This document shows, piece after piece, positions 19,139 to 28,360 of a stretch of DNA of 64,000 nucleotides. The stretch covers positions 2,396,001 to 2,460,000 of the forward strand of contig CP053680.1 of NCBI GenBank assembly GCA_019623805.1. Direction: 5' to 3'. A program made the translations under genes and the position numbers. This DNA comes from Gammaproteobacteria bacterium (ex Lamellibrachia satsuma). Lineage in GTDB: Bacteria; Pseudomonadota; Gammaproteobacteria; Chromatiales; Chromatiaceae. Numbering within the stretch: position 1 is the first letter of the stretch; every line of letters starts with the position of its first letter. The notes under the pieces are model-generated. The model had not been told where the DNA came from, ran no database searches, and was given only the letters and a program-made list of their open reading frames with translations.

Positions 19139-20473
19139 ATGAACGATATAAAAGAGCGCAAGGCGCGGCTGCAACAGCTGGTTGCCGACATATTGCAGGA
19201 GGCGAAAGCTCAGGGTGCCAGCGCGGCAGAGGCTGGGGTGAGCAGTGACGCCGGACTCAGCCTGAACGTGCGTATGGGTGAGCCGGAAACCATCGAGCAC
19301 ACCAGGGACAGTGGTCTTGGCGTGACGGTCTATTTTGGGCAGCGCAAGGGCTCCGCCAACACCTCAGACCTGAGTCCCGAGGCGGTGCGGGAGACGGTGC
19401 GGGCGGCCTGTAATTTCGCCCGCTATACATCGGAAGATGATTGCTCTGGTCTGGCTGACGCGGGTCTTATGGCAACTGACCTGCCGGATCTTGACCTCTA
19501 TCACCCCTGGAATCAGAGTGTCGATGAAGCCATCGAATTGGCTCAGACCTGTGAAGCGGTGGCACGTGATCAGGATTCGCGCATCGTCAATTCCGAGGGA
19601 GCCAGCGTCGACAGCCATGCAGGGCTGCATGTCTATGGCAACAGCCACGGCTTCATCAGCGGCTACCCCTCCTCCCGCCACAGCATGAGCTGTGCCGTGG
19701 TGGGACAGGATGGTGACAGCATGCAGCGGGACTACTGGTACAGTCAGTCGCGCCGTCATGTAGACCTGGAAACACCGGAGACGGTGGGCCGGATTGCGGC
19801 AGAGCGAACGGTCTCCCGTCTGGGTGCGCGTCGGATCGCCACCGGTGAGGCGCCGGTACTGTTCCAGGCCGATGTGGCGGTTGGTTTGCTGCGCAGTTTC
19901 CTGGGTGCGATCCGTGGGTCGGCGCTCTATCGCAAAGCCAGCTTTCTGCTGGACCATCTGGATCAGCGGGTCTTTCCGGAATTCGTCAGAATTCATGAGA
20001 TGCCTTATCTGCCCCGCGGCTTGGGCAGCGCCGCTTTCGACAGTGAAGGTGTGGCGACCCGTGAGCAGGATTTTGTCAGCGACGGTATCCTGCGCAGTTA
20101 TCTGCTGGATAGTTATGCTGCTCGAAAGATGGGCATGCAGAGCACAGGCAATGCCGGCGGTGTACGTAATCTGCGCACTAGCAGCGGAAGTCTGGATCGT
20201 CAGGGGCTGCTGAATAATATGGGCCGTGGTTTGCTGGTGACCGAGCTGATGGGAAAGGGTGTCAACACGGTAACCGGTGACTACTCCCGTGGCGCCGCCG
20301 GTTTTTGGGTGGAGGGTGGAGAGATCCAATATCCGGTGGAGGAGATCACTATCGCCGGCAACTTGAAGGAGATGATGCTGGGACTCCAGGATATTGGTTG
20401 TGATGTGGAGACCCGTACCAGCGTACAGACCGGTTCCTGGCTGATCGACCACATGATGATTGCGGGACAATAG
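19139..20473 (+). CDS. pmbA: Metalloprotease TldE (PmbA)
   Basis: 444 residues. The non-catalytic partner of TldD; it shares the U62 fold but lacks the HExxxH zinc motif, as expected. A conserved STGNAGGVRNL-like segment and the SLLIDHMM-type end fit PmbA. It is translated right after tldD, so the complex is made from one transcript. It converges on ptsI across a family A repeat. The small yjgA gene often found beside pmbA is not here. Confidence 0.93.
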   Translation: MNDIKERKARLQQLVADILQEAKAQGASAAEAGVSSDAGLSLNVRMGEPETIEHTRDSGLGVTVYFGQRKGSANTSDLSPEAVRETVRAACNFARYTSEDDCSGLADAGLMATDLPDLDLYHPWNQSVDEAIELAQTCEAVARDQDSRIVNSEGASVDSHAGLHVYGNSHGFISGYPSSRHSMSCAVVGQDGDSMQRDYWYSQSRRHVDLETPETVGRIAAERTVSRLGARRIATGEAPVLFQADVAVGLLRSFLGAIRGSALYRKASFLLDHLDQRVFPEFVRIHEMPYLPRGLGSAAFDSEGVATREQDFVSDGILRSYLLDSYAARKMGMQSTGNAGGVRNLRTSSGSLDRQGLLNNMGRGLLVTELMGKGVNTVTGDYSRGAAGFWVEGGEIQYPVEEITIAGNLKEMMLGLQDIGCDVETRTSVQTGSWLIDHMMIAGQ

Positions 20474-20510
20474 CAATCATGGTGCGCATGGCGCACCCTA
20501 CGCTCGTCAC
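20473..20510. repeat. Half-copy of GTAGGGTGCGC repeat, family A copy 3
   Basis: Only the right half is present: CAATCATGGTGCGCATGGCG then CACCCTACG, which itself forms a hairpin. It directly follows the pmbA stop in the convergent pmbA-ptsI gap. Confidence 0.6.
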
Positions 20511-20556
20511 ATTTAGCGAAGCCCTACCCCACCATGCCAAGCATCACCACAGTCTC

Positions 20557-22287
20557 CTAGCTAAACAGTTCTTCGAATAGCGTCAGTGGTGCCTCGTGAT
20601 CCAGACGCTCTATGAAACTGGCAGCGCGCTTTGAGAGTTCCGGCAGATGACTGTTGCGCACCACCTCACGGCTCTCAAGCAGGGCGCCGGGCTGCATGCT
20701 CAGCTCAGTCAGCCCCATACCCAACAGCAGCCGGGTAAAAAGCGGGTCGCCAGCCATTTCGCCGCACATGCTGACCGGGATATTGTTTTGCTTGGCAGCG
20801 CTGATAGTGAGGGCAATCAGTTGCAGTACAGCAGGGTGTAGTGGGTCGAACAGGTAGTTGACCTCCTCGTCCATGCGGTCGACGGCAAGCGTGTATTGAA
20901 TCAGATCGTTGGTGCCTATAGAGAGGAAGTCCAGTTTGCGGGCGAATGCCTGGGCAGAGATAGCTGCGGCCGGGATTTCGATCATGCCGCCGACCGGTAT
21001 CTCCGGGTCGAAGGCCAGCTCCTCCTTTTGCAGGGTCTGTTTTGTCTGTTCGATGATTGTTAGAACTTCATTCACCTCAGCAAGACTTGAGAGCATAGGG
21101 ATCATGAGGCGCACGGGTCCTTCGGCGGAAGCACGCAGGATGGCCCGCAGCTGGGGCAGGAAGAGTCCCGGCTCTTTCAGGCAGAGTCTGACCGCACGCA
21201 GACCCAGGGCCGGGTTTGCTGCGGGCAGGTAGCCGATGCCGTTGCATTCCAGAGTCTTGTCTGCTCCCAGATCAAAGGTGCGAATAGTGAGAAGTCTGCC
21301 CTGAAGTCCTCTCACTGCGTCGAGATAAGCATCGAGCTGCTCCTCCTCTTCCGGCGGAGCGGTGCGGTTCATGTAGAGAAATTCTGTACGGAAAAGCCCG
21401 ACCCCATCTGCCCGATTTTCAAGCGTGGTGACGATGTCGTCAGGCAGTTCAATATTTGCCAGCAGACTGATCTGTGTGCCGTCGAGGGTGACCGCCGGAA
21501 GGTCGATGCCACGTCTTAACTCTGCTTCACGCGCTTCCCGCTGGCTGATGCGTTGATGGAAATGTTGCAGAATGGGACCGGTAGGATCGGCTAAGACAAT
21601 GCCCTGGCTACCGTCCACCACCAACATCTCATCCTGTTGAAGCAGTTGACTGGCGTGGCGTATGCCCAGTATGGCGGGAATACCCAAACTGCGGGCCAGA
21701 ATGGCCGTATGGGAGAGTGGTCCGCCGTATTCGGTGACGAAGGCAGCGACGCCTTGGTGTTTCAGCATGATGATGTCGGAAGGTGTAAGATCCCGGGAGA
21801 CGATGATTCGCCCCCGCAGACTTTGCTTGTCTGGATGGCCGGCGCCCTGCAGGGCTCGCTGAATCTGCCCCACGACGTGGTCCACATCGTCCTTGCGCGT
21901 GCGCAGGTAGGGGTCATCCATCTCATCGAAGACCCGCACCAGTTCGTCCCGGCGCACCTGTAGCGCCCACTCGGCGGCAAAGTATTTTTGCTGGATCAGT
22001 GCGATCGGCGCCTTGCTGATTGCCGAATCCTCCATCATCAGGAGGTGTGTTTCGATGAAGGAGCTTATGTCTTGGGCAGTGTCGGACGGGATGTGTTGAT
22101 GGACTCGCTGCAGCTCCTCTTTGGCATGCGCCAGTGCATGATTGAAGCGGGCTGTCTCATTTTCGACCTCGGAAGCCGGGATGGTGCGGGGAACGACCTC
22201 CAGAAAACTTTGCTGCAGTAGGAAGGCCTGGCCGATGGCCACCTCCCGAGAGGCTGCGATGCCGATCCCGTGGCAGGAGAGGGTCAC
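20557..22287 (-). CDS. ptsI: Phosphoenolpyruvate-protein phosphotransferase (enzyme I)
   Basis: 576 residues, the normal EI length. It autophosphorylates from phosphoenolpyruvate on His193 (GGPLSHTAILARS) and passes the phosphate to HPr. The PEP-binding C-terminal barrel carries the conserved VSMCGEMAGD. It overlaps the HPr gene by four bases. No EIIB or EIIC gene is in the window, so its likely role is to feed the regulatory EIIA proteins encoded nearby rather than sugar uptake. Confidence 0.95.
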   Translation of the reverse strand: MTLSCHGIGIAASREVAIGQAFLLQQSFLEVVPRTIPASEVENETARFNHALAHAKEELQRVHQHIPSDTAQDISSFIETHLLMMEDSAISKAPIALIQQKYFAAEWALQVRRDELVRVFDEMDDPYLRTRKDDVDHVVGQIQRALQGAGHPDKQSLRGRIIVSRDLTPSDIIMLKHQGVAAFVTEYGGPLSHTAILARSLGIPAILGIRHASQLLQQDEMLVVDGSQGIVLADPTGPILQHFHQRISQREAREAELRRGIDLPAVTLDGTQISLLANIELPDDIVTTLENRADGVGLFRTEFLYMNRTAPPEEEEQLDAYLDAVRGLQGRLLTIRTFDLGADKTLECNGIGYLPAANPALGLRAVRLCLKEPGLFLPQLRAILRASAEGPVRLMIPMLSSLAEVNEVLTIIEQTKQTLQKEELAFDPEIPVGGMIEIPAAAISAQAFARKLDFLSIGTNDLIQYTLAVDRMDEEVNYLFDPLHPAVLQLIALTISAAKQNNIPVSMCGEMAGDPLFTRLLLGMGLTELSMQPGALLESREVVRNSHLPELSKRAASFIERLDHEAPLTLFEELFS

Positions 22288-22553
22288 TCATCCTCTCCAA
22301 AGCGGTTGTTTATCAGCGCCTCGATGGCATCAAATGCTTCGTTCTCATCATCTCCTGAGATGGTTAAGCTCAGTGTAGAACCCTGGCTCGCCGCCAGCAT
22401 CATGACGCCCATGATACTTTTTCCATTGACCTGCTGACCGTTGCGTTTCAGGTGGACTTCGCTGCCGTAGCGGCTGGCGCATTTTACCAGTTTGGCGGCT
22501 GCCCTGGCGTGCAGGCCCAGCTTGTTGATGATGGTGACTTCTTTAAGGATCAT
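22284..22553 (-). CDS. ptsH: Phosphocarrier protein HPr
   Basis: 89 residues. His15 (GLHARAAAKLV) is the phosphate acceptor from EI. Ser46 lies in GKSIMGVMMLAAS, the site used by HPr kinase in bacteria with HprK, and hprK is encoded at 24137-25084. The protein therefore has both regulatory sites and could link PEP supply and ATP or phosphate signals. The gene is separated from the EIIA gene by 179 bases holding a family D repeat. Confidence 0.95.
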   Translation of the reverse strand: MILKEVTIINKLGLHARAAAKLVKCASRYGSEVHLKRNGQQVNGKSIMGVMMLAASQGSTLSLTISGDDENEAFDAIEALINNRFGEDE

Positions 22554-22580
22554 GGCCAGTGAGTTATCGAAAATACTGAA

Positions 22581-22674
22581 GTAGGCCGGTTCAAGCGTAG
22601 CGGAACCGGCAACGTTATTTGTGTTCTATCAAGCCTGGATCGCCCGATCCGCTACGCCTGATCGGGCCTACGCC
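22581..22674. repeat. CCGGTTCAAGCGTAGCGG palindromic repeat, family D copy 1
   Basis: Two small palindromes: GCCGGTTCAAGCGTAGCGGA...CCGGC, and about 25 bases on CGCCCGATCCGCTACGCCTG then ATCGGGC. The core AAGCGTAGCGGA recurs inverted between them and at 31114 and 56712. Lies between the EIIA gene and ptsH inside the operon. Confidence 0.65.
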
Positions 22675-22732
22675 TGCAACAGTAACAAGCCCAGCTTCAC
22701 AGTCGAGCTGAATGGTGATGTCTATTCAGGAT

Positions 22733-23134
22733 CTATGCCGTTTCCGGTATGCGGCAACAGACAATGCCGTCCTTGCCGCCACTGATCGCCTTGCTGGTGA
22801 GCTCTTTCAGGTCGAGCGGTGCATAGTTCAGTACCCGTACCAGCATCGGAAGATTGATGCCTGCCACCACGTTGATTCGTCCCTCATCCAGCAGATCGTA
22901 AGCGATATTACTCGGGGTGGAGCCGTACATGTCGGTGAGTACCAGTACACCATCTCCCTGATCCAGCTGGGCGATCAGCTTCTGGGTCGTGGTGCGCAAT
23001 TCATCCGGATCGCAGTCGGTGGTGACCGCCAGTGCCTCGGTGGAGAGTGGACAGACGCCCATCATGTTGACGGCTGTCTGCAGCAGGGTGTGTCCGACCT
23101 GGTTATGGGTGATGATCAGCAGGCCGATACTCAT
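22733..23134 (-). CDS. PTS EIIA-Man family regulatory protein
   Basis: 133 residues from the ATG at 23134, which overlaps the rapZ stop (ATGA). Short mannose-class IIA domain alone; His10 in LIITHNQVG is the predicted phosphorylation site. LVLTDMYGSTPSNIA is a typical IIA-Man segment. Since no mannose-type IIB, IIC or IID is present, it is likely an orphan regulatory IIA that accepts phosphate from HPr. The longer open frame up to 23290 runs inside rapZ and is rejected. Confidence 0.9.
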   Translation of the reverse strand: MSIGLLIITHNQVGHTLLQTAVNMMGVCPLSTEALAVTTDCDPDELRTTTQKLIAQLDQGDGVLVLTDMYGSTPSNIAYDLLDEGRINVVAGINLPMLVRVLNYAPLDLKELTSKAISGGKDGIVCCRIPETA

Positions 23135-23997
23135 GACAGCTCCCGGTGACGGCTCAGTATCTTGTGGCCCTGGGATTTGAAATGGCGAAAGAGTTGGTCG
23201 GTAATGAAAACCGATCGATGCTGACCGCCGGTGCAGCCGATGGCGATGGTGAGATAGCTGCGCCCGTCCGCCTCGAAACGGGGTATCCACTCCTCCAGAA
23301 AACGGATCAGGTCATCTCGCATCTGCCTGGTGTCTTCGCTGTTTTCCAGAAATTGTGCTACCGGTCCGTCGAGACCTGTGAAGGGCCTCAGCTCTGCTTG
23401 CCAATGCGGGTTGGGCAGGCAACGCACGTCGAAGACGAAGTCGATATCACGAGGCACGCCATGTTTGAAGCCGAAGGACTCAACCAGCAGTGACACCTGC
23501 TGTTTGTCTCCGCTCACCCGGCCACGAATCAGGTCCCGCAGTTCATGTAGATTGGTGTGGGTGGTGTCTATACAGAGGTCGGCGTTGCTGATCAGGGGCT
23601 CGAGCAGAACCCGTTCACGCTTGATGGCCTCATCCAGGGAGATGTCCGCAGTGGAGAGCGGGTGTTTCCGGCGTGTCTCACTGAAGCGTTTGATCAGGGT
23701 GTCGCTCTGCGCCTCGAGAAATATCATCTCGCAGTTGATGCCTTGCTCACGCATCTTGGCGACCATCTTGGGCAGTCTGCCCAGTTTATCGGGTTGGCTG
23801 CGGGCGTCGATACCGACTGCGGAGGATTGAAATGCCGCTTCCGGTGCTTCGATCAGATGCTTGGAGAAAGCCTCAAAGAGGCAGACCGGCAGGTTGTCGA
23901 TGCAGTAGTAACCCAGGTCTTCCAGGGTGTGCAAGGCGATGGATTTTCCTGAACCCGAGAGTCCGGTAAGGATGAGAAGTTTGGTGCCAGCTGTCAT
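23131..23997 (-). CDS. rapZ: RNase adapter protein RapZ
   Basis: 288 residues. P-loop protein with GLSGSGKS at 12-19 and a Walker B-like region. In enterics it binds the small RNAs GlmY and GlmZ and presents GlmZ to RNase E, controlling glucosamine-6-phosphate synthesis. The C-terminal RNA-binding domain includes TIAIGCTGGQHRSV. It lies between hprK and the EIIA-Man gene, the classic rpoN-region order. Whether GlmY/GlmZ-like RNAs exist in this organism cannot be seen here. Confidence 0.95.
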   Translation of the reverse strand: MTAGTKLLILTGLSGSGKSIALHTLEDLGYYCIDNLPVCLFEAFSKHLIEAPEAAFQSSAVGIDARSQPDKLGRLPKMVAKMREQGINCEMIFLEAQSDTLIKRFSETRRKHPLSTADISLDEAIKRERVLLEPLISNADLCIDTTHTNLHELRDLIRGRVSGDKQQVSLLVESFGFKHGVPRDIDFVFDVRCLPNPHWQAELRPFTGLDGPVAQFLENSEDTRQMRDDLIRFLEEWIPRFEADGRSYLTIAIGCTGGQHRSVFITDQLFRHFKSQGHKILSRHRELS

Positions 23998-24136
23998 GGT
24001 TTACTGCACGTTGGTATTATTTTGGAGGCTGCAATATGGGTAGGGTAGCGCAATCTGTCGCCAGATAAAAAACTGGAGTGACATATTACAAATTAAAAGC
24101 CTATCCCGCAGCAGATATTTTGCACTGAAATTTGGG

Positions 24137-25084
24137 TTAATCCTGCTGCTGGTCGATGAAACGGCGTTGCCGCTGGGCAAAATCCTCAGCCGCATTGTAA
24201 CCATCGATACGTAGCAGGTGTTGTCTGACCGCGGTTTCCACCAAAATCGCCAGATTGCGCCCTGCCGCCACCGGCAGCATTGTCTGGTGGATGTCGACGC
24301 CGAGCAGATTTTTCAATGAATGGTTGCCCTGGAGTCTGTCCATCTCCGCTACCTCATCGTCGTCGAGACACTGCAGATCAATGATCAGATGCAGGTTCTT
24401 TCGGGGTTTGACGGCGCAGTTTCCGAACATGACGCGGATATTGAGGATGCCGAGGCCCCGGACCTCCAGAAAATCCTTCAATACCGGAGGGCAGCTGCCG
24501 CTTAGCGTTTTGTTGTCGATGCGGGTGATCTCGGTGGCATCGTCGGCTACCAGACGATGTCCCCTGGAGATCAGTGCCAGGGCCAGCTCACTTTTACCTG
24601 CCGCTGCATCGCCGCTCAGCAGGACACCTTTGCCCAGTACTTCCAGGAAAACACCATGTACCAGAGTGGTTTCGGATTTGCGTTGATTGAGCAGGTGCTG
24701 CAACCGAGTGATGATCTCATGGTCTTCCGTCGGCGTGATCAGGAGGGGGATGCCGTTTTTTGTGGCGAGTTGGAAGCAATCTTTGCTGGGAGTACAGCCG
24801 TTGGAAAAGATGATGGCTGCTGGATTGGCGTCGAATAGTCGTTTGAGGCTTTTTCGGTGGTGGGCCTCGTCAAGCGACTGCAGGTGCCGCTGCTCCTGTG
24901 GGCCTATGACCTGTATCCGATTGGGCCGGATCATGTTCATCGGACCCACCGGGGGCTGGGTATCATCCTGCGCATCCACCGGGTGAATATGGCGATCAAC
25001 AGACTGCCGGCCGCGGAACCAGCTGAGCGCCAGCTCTGTACCGTACTGGCTGATCAGATCATAAAGGGTGACGGGTGGGTTCAT
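24137..25084 (-). CDS. hprK: HPr kinase/phosphorylase
   Basis: 315 residues. A bifunctional enzyme that phosphorylates or dephosphorylates HPr on Ser46. The Walker A loop GDAAAGKS is at 158-165 and the family signature LEVRGLGILNIRVMFG follows. The N-terminal domain (about 1-140) resembles the MurE-like regulatory domain. Residues about 25-50 look like a low-complexity linker. It overlaps ptsN by four bases. A 139-base gap without recognisable features separates it from rapZ. In proteobacteria this enzyme usually serves a regulatory PTS. Confidence 0.92.
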   Translation of the reverse strand: MNPPVTLYDLISQYGTELALSWFRGRQSVDRHIHPVDAQDDTQPPVGPMNMIRPNRIQVIGPQEQRHLQSLDEAHHRKSLKRLFDANPAAIIFSNGCTPSKDCFQLATKNGIPLLITPTEDHEIITRLQHLLNQRKSETTLVHGVFLEVLGKGVLLSGDAAAGKSELALALISRGHRLVADDATEITRIDNKTLSGSCPPVLKDFLEVRGLGILNIRVMFGNCAVKPRKNLHLIIDLQCLDDDEVAEMDRLQGNHSLKNLLGVDIHQTMLPVAAGRNLAILVETAVRQHLLRIDGYNAAEDFAQRQRRFIDQQQD

Positions 25085-25551
25085 TGACCGGTGCTGGCAC
25101 CATCCCGCAGACGGATGAGTTCGAAAATATCCTCTGCCGTTTCAGTTTTCCGTAGTTTGTCACAGAAACCGGCGTCGCTGAACATGGCAGCCAATTTGGC
25201 CAGAAGCTGCAGGTGCACTTCAGTCGCCTCTTCCGGCACCAGCATGGCAAAGGCCAGGTCGACCGGCTGCCCATCCACAGCGTCGAAATCGACTCCCCCC
25301 TGGAGCTGGATGAAAGCGCCGATCGCGTTTCTTACCTGTGGCATGCGGGCGTGGGGCAGGGCGATGCCCCGGCCCAGCCCGGTACTGCCCAGACGCTCAC
25401 GCTGCAGCAGGCTGTCGAAGACCATGTCCTGAGTCAGCGCTGGAATCTCACCGGCCAGACGTTGGCCGAGTTCCTCCAGCACTCGCTTCTTGCTGCTGGC
25501 TTCGATCTGACAACCGATGCGTTCCTCAACAATAAAGCCGTCGGGAAACAT
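25081..25551 (-). CDS. ptsN: Nitrogen-regulatory PTS protein EIIA-Ntr
   Basis: 156 residues. A fructose-class IIA domain; His67 in GIALPHARM is the phosphorylation site. In enterics EIIA-Ntr acts on K+ transport and sensor kinases. It lies in the rpoN-hpf-ptsN-hprK series, as in many proteobacteria. The start at 25551 (ATG, MFPDG) gives the usual length. Confidence 0.95.
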   Translation of the reverse strand: MFPDGFIVEERIGCQIEASSKKRVLEELGQRLAGEIPALTQDMVFDSLLQRERLGSTGLGRGIALPHARMPQVRNAIGAFIQLQGGVDFDAVDGQPVDLAFAMLVPEEATEVHLQLLAKLAAMFSDAGFCDKLRKTETAEDIFELIRLRDGASTGQ

Positions 25552-25569
25552 GCAGACCTCGCTTCGCGT

Positions 25570-25896
25570 CTATTCTTCGGTAGCGTATTTGAGATCCACG
25601 CCACTGCCACGATGATTTTTCTGTTTCTCCTTGTGTTTGATTACCTGGCGGTCGAGTTTGTCGATCAAGGAATCGATGGCTGCATACATATCCTCCTGCA
25701 CGGAGTCCGCGAAAACATGCGCGCCGTTGATGTGCAGTGTCGCCTCCGCCTTCTGACGCAGTTTCTCCACACTGAGGATGACATGCACATTGGTGACGTT
25801 GTCGAAGTGACGTTCCAGTTTTTCTAGTTTGATGTCGACGTAGTCTTTCAGAGAGTCAGTAATATCGATGTGATGACCGGTCAGGCTAATTTGCAT
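25570..25896 (-). CDS. hpf: Ribosome hibernation promoting factor, short form
   Basis: 108 residues. Binds the 30S decoding region and promotes 100S dimers with RMF in stationary phase. MQISLTGHHIDIT at the start and the beta-alpha-beta core are typical. It lacks the C-terminal dimerisation domain of long HPF. It sits 18 bases before ptsN and 46 bases after rpoN, the conserved position (yhbH in E. coli). Confidence 0.95.
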   Translation of the reverse strand: MQISLTGHHIDITDSLKDYVDIKLEKLERHFDNVTNVHVILSVEKLRQKAEATLHINGAHVFADSVQEDMYAAIDSLIDKLDRQVIKHKEKQKNHRGSGVDLKYATEE

Positions 25897-25942
25897 AGTT
25901 AACTCCTGTTTCCGATGGGATTTTCCATCATTCTGCCTGTAT

Positions 25943-27424
25943 TCATACCAGGCGTTTACGCTCGTTCGATGGCGGAATCGTCATCGACTCGCGGTATTTT
26001 GCCACTGTCCTGCGGGCAACATTGATGCCCTGTTCTGACAGTATAGTGGCGATTTTATTGTCGCTGAGCGGCTTTGTCTGCTTTTCGGCGGCAATCAGTT
26101 TTTTGATCAAAGCGCGGATTGCAGTGGCTGAGCACTCGCCGCCGGCGCTGGTGCTGACATGGCTGGAGAAGAAGTATTTAAACTCCAGGGTGCCACGGGG
26201 TGTGTGCATATATTTCTGCGTGGTGACCCGTGAAATGGTCGACTCATGCATCTCCAGCGCTTCGGCGATATCTCGCAGCACCAGGGGTTTCATCGCCTCG
26301 GCGCCGTGTTCGAAGTAGCCCTGTTGGACCTCGACGATTCTGGAGGCAACCCGCAGGATCGTGTCGTTGCGGCTCAGCAGGCTCTTGATGAACCAGCGGG
26401 CCTCCTGCAGGTGATTTTTCAGGAAGGTGTTGTCTTTACCCGAGTCGGCGCGGCGGATCAGCTTGGCATAGTCTGTATTGACCCGCAGGCGGGGGGCAGC
26501 TTCCGGGTTTAGTGCCACACGCCAGGTACCGTTGTGCCGGGTGACAAAGACGTCGGGAATGACATATTGAGGTTCCGACTCGGCGATCTGGCTGCCGGGA
26601 TGGGGGTGCAGGGTACGAATCAGTTGGGTCATGCTGCTGAGCTCGTCGTCCGTAACCTTCATGCGGCGTTTGATCTGAGCCTGGTCCTGAGCGGCGAGCA
26701 GTTTGAAGAAGTCCTCGCAGAGGCGGATGGTCGGCTGCCGGTATGGCGTATCTTCTGGCAGCTGCCGCAGCTGAATCAGCAGGCACTCACGGGGGTCCTG
26801 CGCGGCCACCCCGGGTGGATCGAATGCCTGAATTCGATGGAGCACCGCTTCCACATCCTCCAGAGTCATCTCCTCGTCCTCCAGCGCATCGAGGATCTCT
26901 TCGGGGCTGGTGGCGAGATAGCCGTCTTCATTGATGCCATCGATGATCATGGTGGCGATGACGCGATCGGTAGGACAGAAAGGGGTGAGGTTCAACTGCC
27001 AGAGCAGATGGTCCTGCAGAGTTTGTGCCTGCCCTCGCTGAGCCAGGAAATCGCTGTCCATACTCTCGGCAGAGCTGTTGTTGGAGGGTGGCGTATAGCT
27101 ATCGTAGACATCGGTCCATTCGCTGTCCACGGGCAGTTCTTCCGGCATCTCCGGGGATTCTGTCTGAACCTCGCGTTCGTTGTTTGTGTCATTGAGCTGT
27201 TCGGCGGTGGATTCCTGTTTTTCAGGTTTCTGCGCCGTTTCGTCACTATTCTGGCTGAATCGCTCAAACTCCTCTTCCGTCTCCAGAAGCGGATTTGTCT
27301 CCAGGGCCTCCTGTACCTCCTGGGAGAGGTCGAGCGTGGACAGCTGTAACAGGCGGATAGCCTGTTGCAGCTGTGGTGTCATTGTGAGGTGCTGTCCGAG
27401 TCGGAGCTGAAGGGTTTGCTTCAT
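25943..27424 (-). CDS. rpoN: RNA polymerase sigma-54 factor
   Basis: 493 residues. Region I is Gln/Leu-rich (LGQHLTMTPQLQQAIRLLQL). An acidic linker of about 80 residues (EEEFERF onward) follows, and then the core-binding and DNA-binding regions. The RpoN box ARRTVAKYRE is at about 470-479. It directs transcription from -24/-12 promoters with activator ATPases. It heads the hpf-ptsN-hprK set and lies 210 bases downstream of lptB; that gap shows no gene. Confidence 0.96.
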   Translation of the reverse strand: MKQTLQLRLGQHLTMTPQLQQAIRLLQLSTLDLSQEVQEALETNPLLETEEEFERFSQNSDETAQKPEKQESTAEQLNDTNNEREVQTESPEMPEELPVDSEWTDVYDSYTPPSNNSSAESMDSDFLAQRGQAQTLQDHLLWQLNLTPFCPTDRVIATMIIDGINEDGYLATSPEEILDALEDEEMTLEDVEAVLHRIQAFDPPGVAAQDPRECLLIQLRQLPEDTPYRQPTIRLCEDFFKLLAAQDQAQIKRRMKVTDDELSSMTQLIRTLHPHPGSQIAESEPQYVIPDVFVTRHNGTWRVALNPEAAPRLRVNTDYAKLIRRADSGKDNTFLKNHLQEARWFIKSLLSRNDTILRVASRIVEVQQGYFEHGAEAMKPLVLRDIAEALEMHESTISRVTTQKYMHTPRGTLEFKYFFSSHVSTSAGGECSATAIRALIKKLIAAEKQTKPLSDNKIATILSEQGINVARRTVAKYRESMTIPPSNERKRLV

Positions 27425-27634
27425 CTGCAGGTGATTAGGTCCATAAAACCTGGTACGTTATTTGTATGTATTTCCTGATTTCATTCTAGCCAAAAACAGA
27501 AGGTGCGGAAAACTTTATCGCAGCTTTCAGTTGTTCTGGATCATGAAATCGTTATTGAACTTGTCGGCAGCTGGCGTGATATCTGAATCGAGACGAGTAA
27601 CCGCTTGAATTTTGTGGAAAAATTCCTCTCTTCA

Positions 27635-28360
27635 TTACATGGAAAAATGCTCTCCCAGGTAGACAGAGCGAACTTCAGGGTTTGCCAGGAGATCCTGGGG
27701 CGTCCCCTCTGCCAGCACACTGCCTGCGTTTATGATGTAGGCGCGATCACAGATGTCGAGGGTCTCCCGCACATTATGGTCGGTGATCAGTACGCCAATG
27801 CCACGCTCTTTCAGATGCAGAATGATCTTTTTGATCTCCAGCACCGCGATGGGATCAACCCCGGCGAAGGGCTCGTCCAGTAGCACGAAACGGGGTTCGA
27901 TGGAGAGTGCCCGGGCGATCTCAAGTCTCCGTCGTTCGCCGCCGGAGAGGCTCATGGCCATATTATCCCGCAGATGGGCGATACCGAACTCATCGAGCAG
28001 TCTGTCGCAGATCTCCTGGCGTCCCGCTTTTTTCAACGATTTGCGGGTCTCCAGGATGGCCAGGATGTTGTTTTCCACAGAGAGCCGCCGAAAGATCGAA
28101 GGCTCTTGGGCAAGATAGCCGATACCGAGCCGGGCGCGGCTGTGCATCGGCAGGTCGGTGACCTCACGTCCGTCTACCATGACGCTACCGTCGTCCGCCG
28201 GGATCAGACCCACGATCATGTAAAAACTGGTGGTCTTGCCTGCCCCGTTGGGACCGAGCAGTCCGACCACCTCGCCCTTGTCGACCTCCAGGGAAATCCG
28301 GTCAACCACCTTGCGGCCGCGGTACTGCTTCTCCAGGTTGGTGGCGAGCAACTGGGTCAT
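27635..28360 (-). CDS. lptB: LPS export ABC transporter ATPase LptB
   Basis: 241 residues. ATPase of the LptB2FGC complex that drives lipopolysaccharide from the inner membrane along the Lpt bridge. Walker [10 protein letters not shown] at 36-44, signature LSGGERRR and Walker [11 protein letters not shown] are all intact. It overlaps lptA by four bases. The lptF and lptG permease genes are not in the window. Confidence 0.97.
   Translation of the reverse strand: MTQLLATNLEKQYRGRKVVDRISLEVDKGEVVGLLGPNGAGKTTSFYMIVGLIPADDGSVMVDGREVTDLPMHSRARLGIGYLAQEPSIFRRLSVENNILAILETRKSLKKAGRQEICDRLLDEFGIAHLRDNMAMSLSGGERRRLEIARALSIEPRFVLLDEPFAGVDPIAVLEIKKIILHLKERGIGVLITDHNVRETLDICDRAYIINAGSVLAEGTPQDLLANPEVRSVYLGEHFSM

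Noticed and set aside
19364..20476. 370-residue minus-strand frame opposite pmbA
   Set aside because: Antisense shadow of pmbA; no domain and no ribosome site.
23135..23290. Longer start for the EIIA-Man gene
   Set aside because: It lies within rapZ and lacks similarity; the ATG at 23134 overlaps the rapZ stop as expected for coupling.
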